The translations under genes and the position numbers were made by a program. The notes under the pieces are model-generated. The model saw only the letters and a list, made by a program, of their open reading frames with translations. It was not told where the DNA came from and searched no databases. From assembly GCF_000577275.2 (NCBI RefSeq), contig NZ_HG916855.1, forward strand, positions 186,001-250,000: DNA of 64,000 nucleotides, written 5' to 3'. The DNA is from Rhizobium favelukesii (GTDB lineage: Bacteria; Pseudomonadota; Alphaproteobacteria; Rhizobiales; Rhizobiaceae). Of the stretch, positions 8,591 to 16,880 are shown piece by piece. Numbering within the stretch: position 1 is the first letter of the stretch; each line of letters opens with the position of its first letter.

Positions 8591-9580
8591 ATGAATGACG
8601 GCAAGTCGGCGCTTTACATGGCGACGTCGTGGGCGCTGTGGCCAGCGCTCTTCGCGGCGGGTTTGATCGGGGCGGGCTTTGCCTTCCACACAAAGGTACC
8701 CCTGTTGTGGTTCAATCTGGTTTATCTGACGCTCGTGGCTGCAATCGCAAGCTTCGAGCGGTTGATGCCCTATGAGCAAGACTGGCTGAAGCATGATGGC
8801 GAAACCTTCAACGACATCGCCCATACGCTCCTGACCAAGGGTGGCGTGCAGATTGCAGCGGCCATCGGAGCATCTGCCCCAATGGCGCTCGCGACGGTCG
8901 TGCAGCCGGCGCTTACGTCGCCGACGGCGATATGGCCGGACCAATGGCCCCTCGTCTTCCAAGTCGTGCTGGGTTTGATCATTGCCGAATTCGGTCTTTA
9001 CGTCGCACACCGCGCCGCCCACGAGATCCTGTCGTTGTGGCGATTTCATGCCCTGCATCACAGCGTGGAGCGCCTGTGGGTCGTCAACACCGGTCGTTTT
9101 CACGTGGTCGATTCGCTCTTCAAGATCGCGCTCAGTCAGGTTCCCCTCTACCTCCTGGGAGCGCCCCTGCCCGTCTTTCTCTGGATCAGCGCCGTCACAG
9201 CCTTCATCGGCCTTCTCACTCACTGCAACATGGATGTTCGCACAGGCCCGCTCGACCTGGTTTTTAGCACACCTCGCTTGCATCGTTGGCATCATTCCAA
9301 GGTGCTTGCCGAAGGAAATACGAACTATGGCGAGAATCTTGTGCTGTGGGATCAGCTATTTGGCACCTATTTCAATCCGGCGCGCAGGCCGCCTGCCGAG
9401 ATCGGCATCAGTGGACGGATTGCCGAGGGCTTCATCGCCCAGCTTGTCCAACCGTTTTCGGCCAAAGGGTTCAAGCAGATCCTAGGACGTCGCCGCGAGC
9501 CGCAAATGCGCCCCTTGTCTCAAGAGGAGCAGGTCGCACAGAGTGATATCGGCCGGCACAGCCGGTTCAAGCGGCGGTGA
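8591..9580 (+). CDS. sterol desaturase / fatty acid hydroxylase family membrane protein
   Basis: A 329-residue membrane protein with the di-iron histidine clusters of the fatty-acid hydroxylase superfamily: HRAAHE, HALHHS and HRWHHS in order through the middle of the protein, after four hydrophobic segments. Members oxidise or hydroxylate lipids (sterols, ornithine lipids, carotenoids) with O2. Here the lipid is unknown. ATG 8591 is preferred over GTG 8582 because GAGGG lies 8-12 bases upstream. The C-terminal tail after the third histidine box is unusually charged (RRREPQ, SRFKRR). Single gene, convergent with the LuxR regulator at 9679. Confidence 0.85.
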   Translation: MNDGKSALYMATSWALWPALFAAGLIGAGFAFHTKVPLLWFNLVYLTLVAAIASFERLMPYEQDWLKHDGETFNDIAHTLLTKGGVQIAAAIGASAPMALATVVQPALTSPTAIWPDQWPLVFQVVLGLIIAEFGLYVAHRAAHEILSLWRFHALHHSVERLWVVNTGRFHVVDSLFKIALSQVPLYLLGAPLPVFLWISAVTAFIGLLTHCNMDVRTGPLDLVFSTPRLHRWHHSKVLAEGNTNYGENLVLWDQLFGTYFNPARRPPAEIGISGRIAEGFIAQLVQPFSAKGFKQILGRRREPQMRPLSQEEQVAQSDIGRHSRFKRR

Positions 9581-9678
9581 AAGAGGGTGGGACGCCTAAC
9601 CGCAGATGGCGCTCAGCCATTTGCTGCGCGCCGTCTGTGGAGATATATCGATGTACGGAAACGCGAGCCGGGAAAAAC

Positions 9679-10485
9679 TTACTCGGCAGGTGTCGCCCAC
9701 CTTGCATCGCTTTGGAAAATATCATTGAGCTTGTAAGCAACTTCCGTCCGGTTCGTTGCCTTCAGCTTCTTCATGATATTGCGGATGTGAACCTTGACCG
9801 TGCTTTCGCGTAGATTGAGTTCATAGGCGATGATCTTGTTCGCCTTTCCCTTGCGAAGCGCCTGCACGACCTCGGCTTGCCTTAACGTGAAGATGCGCGC
9901 GAGCTCGTTCGGCCGCTGTTGTTGCTGGCTCGCCTTCACTGTTGCTGCTGCCGCCGCAGAAAAGCTGTTGCCCGCGACAATAAAGGTGCCGCCTGCAACC
10001 GCCAGGGCGATTGCCTCGACGCAAACCTCGATTCCGACGGAGGTCGGAATGAAGCCGCGCGCGCCGTATTCGAGTACTCTCAACGTTTGACTAAGGTCAT
10101 CACCATCGGCCAGAATAATCACTGGAGCCGGTGCAAGTTCCGAGGTGATATTCGCGATCTCTTCACACAGCGCTGCGTCATTTGCCTTGCCGCCAGCGAT
10201 ATTGAGGAGAACCGCGCCAACCGGTTGGCAGGTATCCTTCTTTTTCCGCCATTCTGCGATCGAGCCAACGGCAACAGCACTCATGCCAAGGCCATTCGCC
10301 CTTAATGTCGTCGCAAGGCATTCGCGTTCGAGTGTTCTGGCGTCGACGATCAGCAGGCACTGATCATCGCCGTGTGTCTCGTCAGAATGCTCGAAATCTA
10401 TGGTTGCCTTGGATGGTGTCGTTACAGGCCGGAGCCTGCTCAATGGTATTCTTGCACTTTCAAACTCTGAAGGTACGTAATTCAT
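9679..10485 (-). CDS. LuxR/NarL-type regulator with a degenerate receiver domain
   Basis: A 268-residue regulator. The C-terminal 65 residues form a clear LuxR helix-turn-helix (LARIFTLRQAEVVQALRKGKANK, then NLRESTVKVHIRNIMKKL; shown in parts). The preceding domain looks like a response-regulator receiver (CLLIVDARTLERECL) but the phosphoacceptor aspartate strand reads VGAVLLNIAGG with Asn, the acidic pocket is incomplete and the conserved lysine position is IPTS. It probably works without phosphorylation. ATG 10485 has a GAGGCTAG upstream and avoids a low-complexity extension. The long A/T-rich upstream region may carry its control sites. Target genes unknown; a link to exopolysaccharide or motility is only a guess. 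Confidence 0.85.
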   Translation of the reverse strand: MNYVPSEFESARIPLSRLRPVTTPSKATIDFEHSDETHGDDQCLLIVDARTLERECLATTLRANGLGMSAVAVGSIAEWRKKKDTCQPVGAVLLNIAGGKANDAALCEEIANITSELAPAPVIILADGDDLSQTLRVLEYGARGFIPTSVGIEVCVEAIALAVAGGTFIVAGNSFSAAAAATVKASQQQQRPNELARIFTLRQAEVVQALRKGKANKIIAYELNLRESTVKVHIRNIMKKLKATNRTEVAYKLNDIFQSDARWATPAE

Positions 10486-11187
10486 ACTAGCCTCATACCC
10501 TATAGTGCTGGGGATGGTTCGCACGAAGTATACGCAATACTTTGCGAAGGTCCCCTGAGCGCAGTGATGATCCCCTTTAGTATGCAAGTAAAGTAGATCC
10601 CCAACCTTTGCCCAACCACAATTTTGTTGAATGATGGATTTCTACTTTATTAAGAAACTACATACATGCTTGCTAATAAGCAATACAAAAATATTTCCAA
10701 AAGTTAACCGGAGAAATCTAAATATACAAAAATGTACCACTCGTTGGCGAATCGTGAAATGTAGTTTCAGTGCACGGTAAAAGTGACATGATGACCTCGC
10801 TCGCGCTGATATTTGTTGGAATAAAAATCCTGAATAATGTTACGGCATCAGCGTATTTTCGGCAGAAATACGCTTAAAGATCGCATTTGTGCATGGTTAA
10901 TTCTGTGGATTGCAACTGTAGTAACTATTCAGTTTCCTGACAGGAGCCAGATATACAACGCGAGCTTGTGATTTGTATTTGGCATTTTCTGCTGGCGCCC
11001 GATAAATATTATTACGATGCGCTTGGCGGAGCCTCCTTGTGAGGGCCCTCTCAAGATCGTTCCATTTTCTGTCATGAATGAGAGATTGACGGCGCTCGAA
11101 GGAGATGCGCTCACGCTTCCGGTTGGGATACAGAGTTGCTTGGCCCATAGGCTTGCCCGAATACCAAGGCATAGGAGAAGACCTGAA
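10486..11187. other. 700-base A/T-rich intergenic region between divergent luxR-type and iolI-like genes
   Basis: No supported gene in either strand. The stretch from about 10600 to 10920 is much richer in A/T than the rest of the window and contains several short T and A tracts. It is the shared upstream region of two divergent genes, so it probably holds promoters and control sites. I cannot identify a specific operator. Confidence 0.5.
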
Positions 11188-12000
11188 ATGCCAACACCTC
11201 GTTTCGCCCTCAACCATATGGCGGCGCCGTCGCTGCCGATTGAAGACTTCTTCGGCATGGCCACCGCGCTTGGCATCGATGCCGTCGAGATTCGCAACGA
11301 TCTCACAGGCAACGCGATCATCGATGGAACCTCGCCGGAGACCGTCGCCGCGGCGGCGAAGCGCCATGCGACGACGATTGTTTCGATCAATGCGCTGCAG
11401 CGCTTCAACGAGTGGAATGCCACGCGTGCCGATGAAGCACGGGAACTGATCGAATATGCGAAGGCATGCGGCGCACAGGCGCTCGTTCTTGTCCCGAAAA
11501 ACGATGGCACCGGTCGAGCCGATGGCGAGCGTCAGGAGAATCTGCGCCAGTCGCTGGTTGCACTGAAGCCCATGCTTGATGCTGCCGGGATCGTCGGGCT
11601 TGTGGAGCCACTGGGCTTTGACATTTGCTCCCTTCGTTCCAAGGTGGAGGCCGCCGCAGCAATTGATGCCCTGGCGGCCCGATCGACCTTCAAGCTCGTT
11701 CATGACACGTTCCATCATCACCTTGCCGGCGAGGAACAACTGTTTCCCGAGCTGACCGGGCTGGTCCATATCTCGGGCGTCGACGATCCCACCGTTTCTG
11801 TCGCCGATATGCGCGATCCGCACCGCGTCCTGGTGGCGGCAAATGATCGTCTGGACAACACCGGACAGATCAGGGCGCTGATGGAAGCGGGTTATGCGGG
11901 ACTGTTCTCGTTCGAGCCCTTCGCAGCCGAAGTACACGATCTGAAGGATCCGGAAAAGGCGCTGCGGGCGAGCATGGATTACCTCTCGACGCAGGTCTGA
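11188..12000 (+). CDS. IolI-like TIM-barrel sugar isomerase (2-keto-myo-inositol isomerase family)
   Basis: A 270-residue xylose-isomerase-like TIM barrel. IolI-type features: RFALNHM at the start, VEIRND, SINALQRFNEW, EPLGF, KLVHDTFHHHLAGE with the metal-binding histidine, and SFEPF near the end. IolI interconverts 2-keto-myo-inositol and 1-keto-D-chiro-inositol; relatives act on other ketose sugars, so the exact substrate is uncertain. ATG 11188 follows AGGAGAAG; an in-frame extension to 11017 lacks homology. No other inositol genes are in the window, so it stands alone between the LuxR gene and the convergent cobM. Confidence 0.78.
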   Translation: MPTPRFALNHMAAPSLPIEDFFGMATALGIDAVEIRNDLTGNAIIDGTSPETVAAAAKRHATTIVSINALQRFNEWNATRADEARELIEYAKACGAQALVLVPKNDGTGRADGERQENLRQSLVALKPMLDAAGIVGLVEPLGFDICSLRSKVEAAAAIDALAARSTFKLVHDTFHHHLAGEEQLFPELTGLVHISGVDDPTVSVADMRDPHRVLVAANDRLDNTGQIRALMEAGYAGLFSFEPFAAEVHDLKDPEKALRASMDYLSTQV

Positions 12001-12019
12001 GCCGAGTGAGCCCTTCCCC

Positions 12020-12781
12020 CTACTCGCGACCGCGAAAGCGTCGCTGGTAGGTGGCGTCATAAAGCGAGCTTTCGCGAAAGTCGGTGGCCATCAGCGATGG
12101 GCCGATAAAGATGATCGCCGTGCGCTCGATGGGAGCGGCGGTCAGCTTTGTCTCGATGTTGCCAAGCGTTCCGCGCACGACCCGTTCATCTGGCCAGGAT
12201 GCCTTGGCGACGATCGCAACCGGGCAATCGGCGCCGTAGAGCGGCGTTAGTTCTGCAACAACCTGCCCCAGCGCATGAATGGCAAGGTGGATGGCCAAAG
12301 TTGACCCCGTTGCGCCGAATTTCGCCAGCGTTTCGTCGTTCGGCATGGGCGATGCACGCCCCGAAACGCGCGTCAGCACCAGACTTTGCGCTACTGCCGG
12401 GATGGTCAGCTCGCGACCAAGGGTGGCGGCAGCGGCCGCAAAAGCAGGCACGCCAGGTGTCATCGTGTAGTCGATGCCATGCTTTTCGAGCCGGCGGATT
12501 TGCTCGGCGACTGCACTCCAAACCGAAAGGTCGCCCGAATGCAGTCGCGCCACATCCTCGCCGGCGGCCGCCGCGCGCAGGTACTCGGACTCGATCTCGT
12601 CGAGCGACATCGGCGCGGTATCAATGATACGCGCCCCAGGCGGGCAGTAATGCAATAATTCCGGCGACACAATCGATCCAGCATGAAGACAGACAGGGCA
12701 CTGGGCGATGAGGTCGCGGCCGCGCACCGTGATCAGATCCGCCGCACCCGGTCCCGCGCCGATGAAATGCACAGTCGTCAT
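12020..12781 (-). CDS. cobM: precorrin-4 C11-methyltransferase CobM
   Basis: A 253-residue SAM-dependent methyltransferase of the tetrapyrrole methylase family. It starts with [18 protein letters not shown], then [21 protein letters not shown] and [20 protein letters not shown], the CobM/CbiF pattern. The reaction adds the C11 methyl group to precorrin-4, giving precorrin-5, in aerobic cobalamin synthesis. It is the last gene of the leftward cob operon, 10 bases after cobL, and convergent with the IolI-like gene. ATG 12781 is the only start that keeps the N-terminal glycine loop. Confidence 0.95.
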   Translation of the reverse strand: MTTVHFIGAGPGAADLITVRGRDLIAQCPVCLHAGSIVSPELLHYCPPGARIIDTAPMSLDEIESEYLRAAAAGEDVARLHSGDLSVWSAVAEQIRRLEKHGIDYTMTPGVPAFAAAAATLGRELTIPAVAQSLVLTRVSGRASPMPNDETLAKFGATGSTLAIHLAIHALGQVVAELTPLYGADCPVAIVAKASWPDERVVRGTLGNIETKLTAAPIERTAIIFIGPSLMATDFRESSLYDATYQRRFRGRE

Positions 12782-12791
12782 GTTTTTTTTC

Positions 12792-14024
12792 TCACTTCTT
12801 TATATAGCGCCATTGCGTCACTGGCATGGCTGGCCGCCAACCGTTCATGCCGCCGATGGGTGCAGAGCGCGATACTTCAATGCGCGTCAGCGTGCCGCCG
12901 CGCTCTTCATGCATTGACAGCAGTAGCGCCTCCATCTCGAGCGTGACGGCGTTGGCTACGAGGCGCCCTCCCCCCTTTAGCACCTGAAGCGCCACGTCGA
13001 GCACGCCTGCCCCGCTGCCGCCACCGCCGACGAAGATCGCATCAGGTTCAGGTAGGTTCGCAAGCGCCTCGGGCGCCTTGCCTTCGACGATGGCAAGCCC
13101 GGGGACACCGAGGGCAAGCGTGTTGCGCGCAATTCGTGCCGCTCGCTCGCTTGATTGCTCGATTGCAACTGCCCGCAGCGACGGATCGGCGAGCATCCAT
13201 TCGATGCCGATCGAACCGGAGCCAGCTCCAATATCCCAGAGCAGTTCGCCGTGGCGGGGAGCAAGCGCTGAGAGCGTGATCGCACGGACGTCCTGTTTGG
13301 TTAACTGGCCGTCGTGCTCAAAGAGCGTATCATCGAGCCCCGGCGTAAACGCTATCACCCGCGCCCCCTCCCCTGCCACGACCTCAATGGCACAGACGTT
13401 TAGTGGATCGATCTGACCGAGATCGAAGCTATCGGCGCGTGCCTGGCGTCGCCGCTCGCGCTGCCCGCCAAGCGCCTCAAGGACGTGCAATTGGGACTGG
13501 CCGAAACCGGAGACGCGCAGAAGTTCTGCAAGCTGGCTCGGCGTCTCGGCGTCTGAGGTCAGTGCGGCAATCCGCCGGCCGTGATGCAGGTGCGGTCGGA
13601 TCAGTTCGAGTGGACGGCCGTGCAGAGAAATCGTCGCCACCTCTTGCAGCGGCCAGCCCAGACGCGAGGCGGCCAGGCTGAACGAGGATGGGGCTGGAAT
13701 GACCCGCATTTCCTCGGCGCTGATACGTCGGGATAAAGTAGCCCCGATTCCATAAAGAAATGGATCGCCCGAGCCGAGGACGACGACCGGCAAACCGCGG
13801 CGCGCGGCGACTGCCTCGACGGACCGATCGAACGGACTTTCCCAACAGAGCCTCTCGCCGGTGACGAGCGCGGCCACCAACTCATGATGCCGCCTGCCGC
13901 CGAAGACGACAGGTGCGGCCGCGATCAGCTGTTTTGCCTCATCGCCCAGACCGGCTGGACCGTCTTCTCCGATGCCGATAATAGTCAGCCAGCGTCGGCT
14001 GGAAGCAGAAGGCATATCACACAT
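12792..14024 (-). CDS. cobL: precorrin-6B C5,15-methyltransferase (decarboxylating) CobL
   Basis: A protein of about 410 residues made of two methyltransferase domains, as in CobL. The N-terminal CobE-like/CbiE part carries [19 protein letters not shown] and [18 protein letters not shown]. The C-terminal CbiT part carries [18 protein letters not shown], the SAM-binding loop, and [11 protein letters not shown]. It methylates C5 and C15 of precorrin-6B and removes the C12 acetate carboxyl. Start candidates are ATG 14024 and ATG 14015; neither has a strong ribosome site. ATG 14024 forms the palindrome CATG with the ATG of cobK on the other strand, so the two coding starts overlap. Confidence 0.93.
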   Translation of the reverse strand: MCDMPSASSRRWLTIIGIGEDGPAGLGDEAKQLIAAAPVVFGGRRHHELVAALVTGERLCWESPFDRSVEAVAARRGLPVVVLGSGDPFLYGIGATLSRRISAEEMRVIPAPSSFSLAASRLGWPLQEVATISLHGRPLELIRPHLHHGRRIAALTSDAETPSQLAELLRVSGFGQSQLHVLEALGGQRERRRQARADSFDLGQIDPLNVCAIEVVAGEGARVIAFTPGLDDTLFEHDGQLTKQDVRAITLSALAPRHGELLWDIGAGSGSIGIEWMLADPSLRAVAIEQSSERAARIARNTLALGVPGLAIVEGKAPEALANLPEPDAIFVGGGGSGAGVLDVALQVLKGGGRLVANAVTLEMEALLLSMHEERGGTLTRIEVSRSAPIGGMNGWRPAMPVTQWRYIKK

Positions 14025-14793
14025 GGGCAAAATCCGCATCCTGATGCTTGGGGGGACTGGCGAAGCGCGTGCGCTGGCCCAATCGCTCACTGATACAGGC
14101 CGGTATGACGTTCTGCTTTGCCTTGCGGGCAGGACTGAGAAACCGTCCCATCAGCCGGCTCCGGTTCGCATCGGCGGCTTTGGCGGAGCTGAAGGGCTTG
14201 CGGCGTTCCTGCAGGAAGGGCGGTTCGACCTCATAATTGACGCAACTCATCCCTTCGCAGCTCGCATTTCGCGGAACGCCGGCGCGGCGTCGGCGGCAAG
14301 CGGCATTCCCGCATTGGCGCTGCGCCGACCCGAATGGAGAGCTGAACCGAAAGACCGGTGGACACATGTCGCGACTGTTGCCGAAGCAATCGGCTCGCTT
14401 GGCTCCTCCCCCCGCAGGGTCTTCCTGGCGATCGGTCGCCAGGAAGCGCATCGCGCCGAAGCGGCTCCCCAGCACTTCTACCTCGTGAGAAGCGTCGATC
14501 CAGTTGCGCCGCCGCTTATCCTTCCTAACGTCTGCCTCGTGCTCGATCGAGGCCCCTATGATGTCGAACGTGAAACCTCGCTGTTTCGCGCCCATCGAAT
14601 CGACGCCTTGGTGACCAAGAACAGTGGTGGCTCGGCGACCTATGCAAAGATCGAGGCAGCACGCCAACTCGGCATCGAGGTGATTATGATCGCACGCGCG
14701 CCTGCTGCCGCCATGCAGACGGTCGCAACGATCGAAGCAATGCTGGCAGCGATCGATCACCTCTTCCCCTCAGCAATGGAGCGCGGAGTGTAG
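14023..14793 (+). CDS. cobK: precorrin-6A reductase CobK, on the opposite strand to its operon neighbours
   Basis: A 256-residue NAD(P)H-dependent reductase that converts precorrin-6A to precorrin-6B. Family marks seen: RILMLGGTGEARALAQ at the start, DLIIDATHPFA, ALRRPEW, FLAIGRQE and VTKNSGGSATYAKI. It faces right while cobF-J, L and M face left. Its 5' end meets the 5' end of cobL and its last 37 bases overlap the end of cobJ. It therefore has no intergenic space and its promoter must lie inside cobL. An upstream in-frame ATG at 13972 would push it further into cobL and is less likely. Confidence 0.93.
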   Translation: MGKIRILMLGGTGEARALAQSLTDTGRYDVLLCLAGRTEKPSHQPAPVRIGGFGGAEGLAAFLQEGRFDLIIDATHPFAARISRNAGAASAASGIPALALRRPEWRAEPKDRWTHVATVAEAIGSLGSSPRRVFLAIGRQEAHRAEAAPQHFYLVRSVDPVAPPLILPNVCLVLDRGPYDVERETSLFRAHRIDALVTKNSGGSATYAKIEAARQLGIEVIMIARAPAAAMQTVATIEAMLAAIDHLFPSAMERGV

Positions 14794-15521
14794 ACGAGAT
14801 CAGGCTTGCCGTCTCGGGAGATCACCTTCGTTTCAGGCGAGCCAATGATGACACAGGTTGCCATGTCCGCGGTTGCTGCGTCGGCGTCGGCAAGGCGCTG
14901 GACGGTGATACATTCGTCGGCACGTCCTGCCGCCCTGCCGAAAATCACCGGCGTCGCCGCGGGAAGCTCGGCGCGCAGCAAGTCGAACGCTCTACCCAAT
15001 TGCCAGGGTCGTGCCTTGCTGATCGGGTTGTAAAGGGCGATGACAAAGCCTGCTCTGGCCACCATCAACAGGCGATTTTCTATGATATTCCACGGCTTTA
15101 GATTGTCCGACAGCGATATGGCGCAAAAATCATGGCCAAGCGGCGCGCCGACGCGGGCGGCGACCGCAAGCATGGCGGTAATTCCCGGTAGCACGATCAG
15201 ATCAACCGCGCGCCATTCTTGCGGACCGTTGTCAATGGCCTCGCAGACGGCCGCCGCCATCGCGAAGACTCCTGGATCTCCCCCGGAAACGACGCAGACG
15301 CTCGCGCCGGCCGCCGCCGCGCGCAGAGCTGCCGATGCCCGATCGAGCTCCTCCCGGTTATCGGATGCCTGTCGCCGCTGATCGGATCGCAGGTTTAACC
15401 GGTCGAGATAGGGTCCGTATCCGTAGAATTCGGTTGACTGGGACACGGCGGCTAAAGCTTCCGGCGTCATCTGGTGCGGATTGCCCGGGCCCGTTCCGAT
15501 CACGAAGAGCGTCCCGGTCAC
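14757..15521 (-). CDS. cobJ: precorrin-3B C17-methyltransferase CobJ
   Basis: A 254-residue tetrapyrrole methylase with the CobJ/CbiH features: LFVIGTGPGNPHQMTPEA, EFYGYGPYLDRL, VCVVSGGDPGVFAMA, VLPGITAMLAVAARVGAP and FVIALYNPISK. It methylates C17 of precorrin-3B with ring contraction to precorrin-4. ATG 15521 overlaps the end of cobI in an ATGA arrangement, which suggests coupled translation. Its 3' end overlaps the convergent cobK by 37 bases. Confidence 0.95.
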   Translation of the reverse strand: MTGTLFVIGTGPGNPHQMTPEALAAVSQSTEFYGYGPYLDRLNLRSDQRRQASDNREELDRASAALRAAAAGASVCVVSGGDPGVFAMAAAVCEAIDNGPQEWRAVDLIVLPGITAMLAVAARVGAPLGHDFCAISLSDNLKPWNIIENRLLMVARAGFVIALYNPISKARPWQLGRAFDLLRAELPAATPVIFGRAAGRADECITVQRLADADAATADMATCVIIGSPETKVISRDGKPDLVYTPRSIAEGKR

Positions 15522-16249
15522 CGGCTGGCCTCCCAGCCGGGCACGAGTACCAGGGAAAAGTAAGGGGCGTCGCCATCAAGGCGGTCGACAAGCTTTGTCA
15601 TTGCCGCATTGGCCATCGTACCGCGCTCCACATAAACGGCTTCGGCAAGGCGGCCCGACGCTTCCAGCGCGCGGCGAATCTTGGGAAGGTTGCGTCCAAC
15701 CTTCATGATAACGGCGGCCTGCGTATCCGACAGCCTCCGCTGCAACTCGGCTTCAGCCATCGTACCGGGTAGTACGGAAAGGACGTCGTCTCCCTGGACA
15801 ATCGGAATACCGGCAAGCGACCAGCATCCGGACATGGCGCTGATGCCGGGAATGACCTCGGTTGGATAGCGGTTCGCCAACCGTATATGCAGATGCATAT
15901 AGGAACCGTAGAACAAGGGATCCCCTTCGCTCAACACGGCAACGGTGCGGCCCTTCTCCAGATGGACAGCGACGGCGTCTGCCGATTGATCGTAGAAGGT
16001 GGTAATCTGGTTGCGGTAAGCCTCCTCGCTCTTCTCGATCTCGGTCGTCACCGGATAGTAGAGCGGCAACAACGTCTTTTCTGCGCTCAAGAGAGGCTCG
16101 ACGATCGCCTTGCCGTTGCCGCCCCTGCCCTGCTTGGCAAAATAGGCGACGACATGTGCTGCTTCGATCGCCTTGACGGCTTTGAGGGTCAGGAGTTCCG
16201 GATCGCCGGGGCCGGTGCCGACGCCGATAAGGCGGCCAAGGTTCCTCAT
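15518..16249 (-). CDS. cobI: precorrin-2 C20-methyltransferase CobI
   Basis: A 243-residue SAM methyltransferase with GRLIGVGTGPGDPELLTLKA at the start, VAVLSEGDPLFYGSYMHLH, and EVIPGISAMSGCWSLAGIP. The reaction makes precorrin-3A from precorrin-2. It overlaps the end of cobH by four bases (ATGA) and the start of cobJ by four, so the three are translationally coupled. The C-terminal third (VERGTMANAAMTKL) is intact. Confidence 0.95.
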   Translation of the reverse strand: MRNLGRLIGVGTGPGDPELLTLKAVKAIEAAHVVAYFAKQGRGGNGKAIVEPLLSAEKTLLPLYYPVTTEIEKSEEAYRNQITTFYDQSADAVAVHLEKGRTVAVLSEGDPLFYGSYMHLHIRLANRYPTEVIPGISAMSGCWSLAGIPIVQGDDVLSVLPGTMAEAELQRRLSDTQAAVIMKVGRNLPKIRRALEASGRLAEAVYVERGTMANAAMTKLVDRLDGDAPYFSLVLVPGWEASR

Positions 16250-16878
16250 AGGCCGGGCCTCGCCAGAGCGTTTACGGCGGCTGCTGTCATCGCGCTACCA
16301 CCGAGGCGGCCACGCACGATTGCAAATGGTACGCCATAGGAATTTTCGGCAAGTGCATCCTTGGATTCAGCTGCGCCAACAAAACCGACCGGCATCCCGA
16401 TGATTGCTGCCGGTTTCGGTGCGCCGTCGCGCAACAATTCAAGAAGATGGAAGAGGGCCGTCGGGGCATTGCCGATGGCAACGACGCTGCCGCCAAGCCG
16501 CTCCAGCCAAAGCTGAAGCGCGGCAGCCGAGCGGGTATTGCCGGCTTGCTTTGCCAGTTCCGCCGTGCGCGGATCATGCAGCGTGCAAAGCACCTCGTTG
16601 TGTGCTGGCAGGCGCCTACGGGTGACGCCGTGCGCCACCATTTCTGCGTCGCAAAAGATCGGTGCCCCATCATGCAAGGCTGCGCGTGCGGCACTGACGA
16701 AGCCGGGCGCGAACACGAAATGCTCTGCCGCTTCAACGAGACCGCATGCATGGATCATGCGCACGGCAATATCGGCTTCCTCCGCAGAAAACCGTGAAAG
16801 GTCAGCTTCGCTGCGAATGATCGCAAAAGATCGCTCATAGATCGCATCGCCGCTGTGAATGTAATCGTAGTCCGGCAT
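16246..16878 (-). CDS. cobH: precorrin-8X methylmutase CobH
   Basis: A 210-residue enzyme that moves the C11 methyl group to C12, converting precorrin-8X to hydrogenobyrinate. The start YDYIHSGDAIYERSFAIIR and the central VRMIHACGLVEAA with its catalytic-type histidine are CobH/CbiC features, as is IIGMPVGFVGAAESK. It starts 2 bases after the end of cobG and overlaps cobI. Length matches the family. Confidence 0.95.
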   Translation of the reverse strand: MPDYDYIHSGDAIYERSFAIIRSEADLSRFSAEEADIAVRMIHACGLVEAAEHFVFAPGFVSAARAALHDGAPIFCDAEMVAHGVTRRRLPAHNEVLCTLHDPRTAELAKQAGNTRSAAALQLWLERLGGSVVAIGNAPTALFHLLELLRDGAPKPAAIIGMPVGFVGAAESKDALAENSYGVPFAIVRGRLGGSAMTAAAVNALARPGL

Positions 16879-16880
16879 TC

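Noticed and set aside
8360..9295. A leftward frame over the hydroxylase gene
   Set aside because: Antisense to a protein with three intact histidine boxes; shadow only.
10897..12060. A 387-codon leftward frame over the IolI-like gene
   Set aside because: It is antisense to the isomerase with conserved motifs; the composition of the shadow frame is typical of GC-rich antisense.
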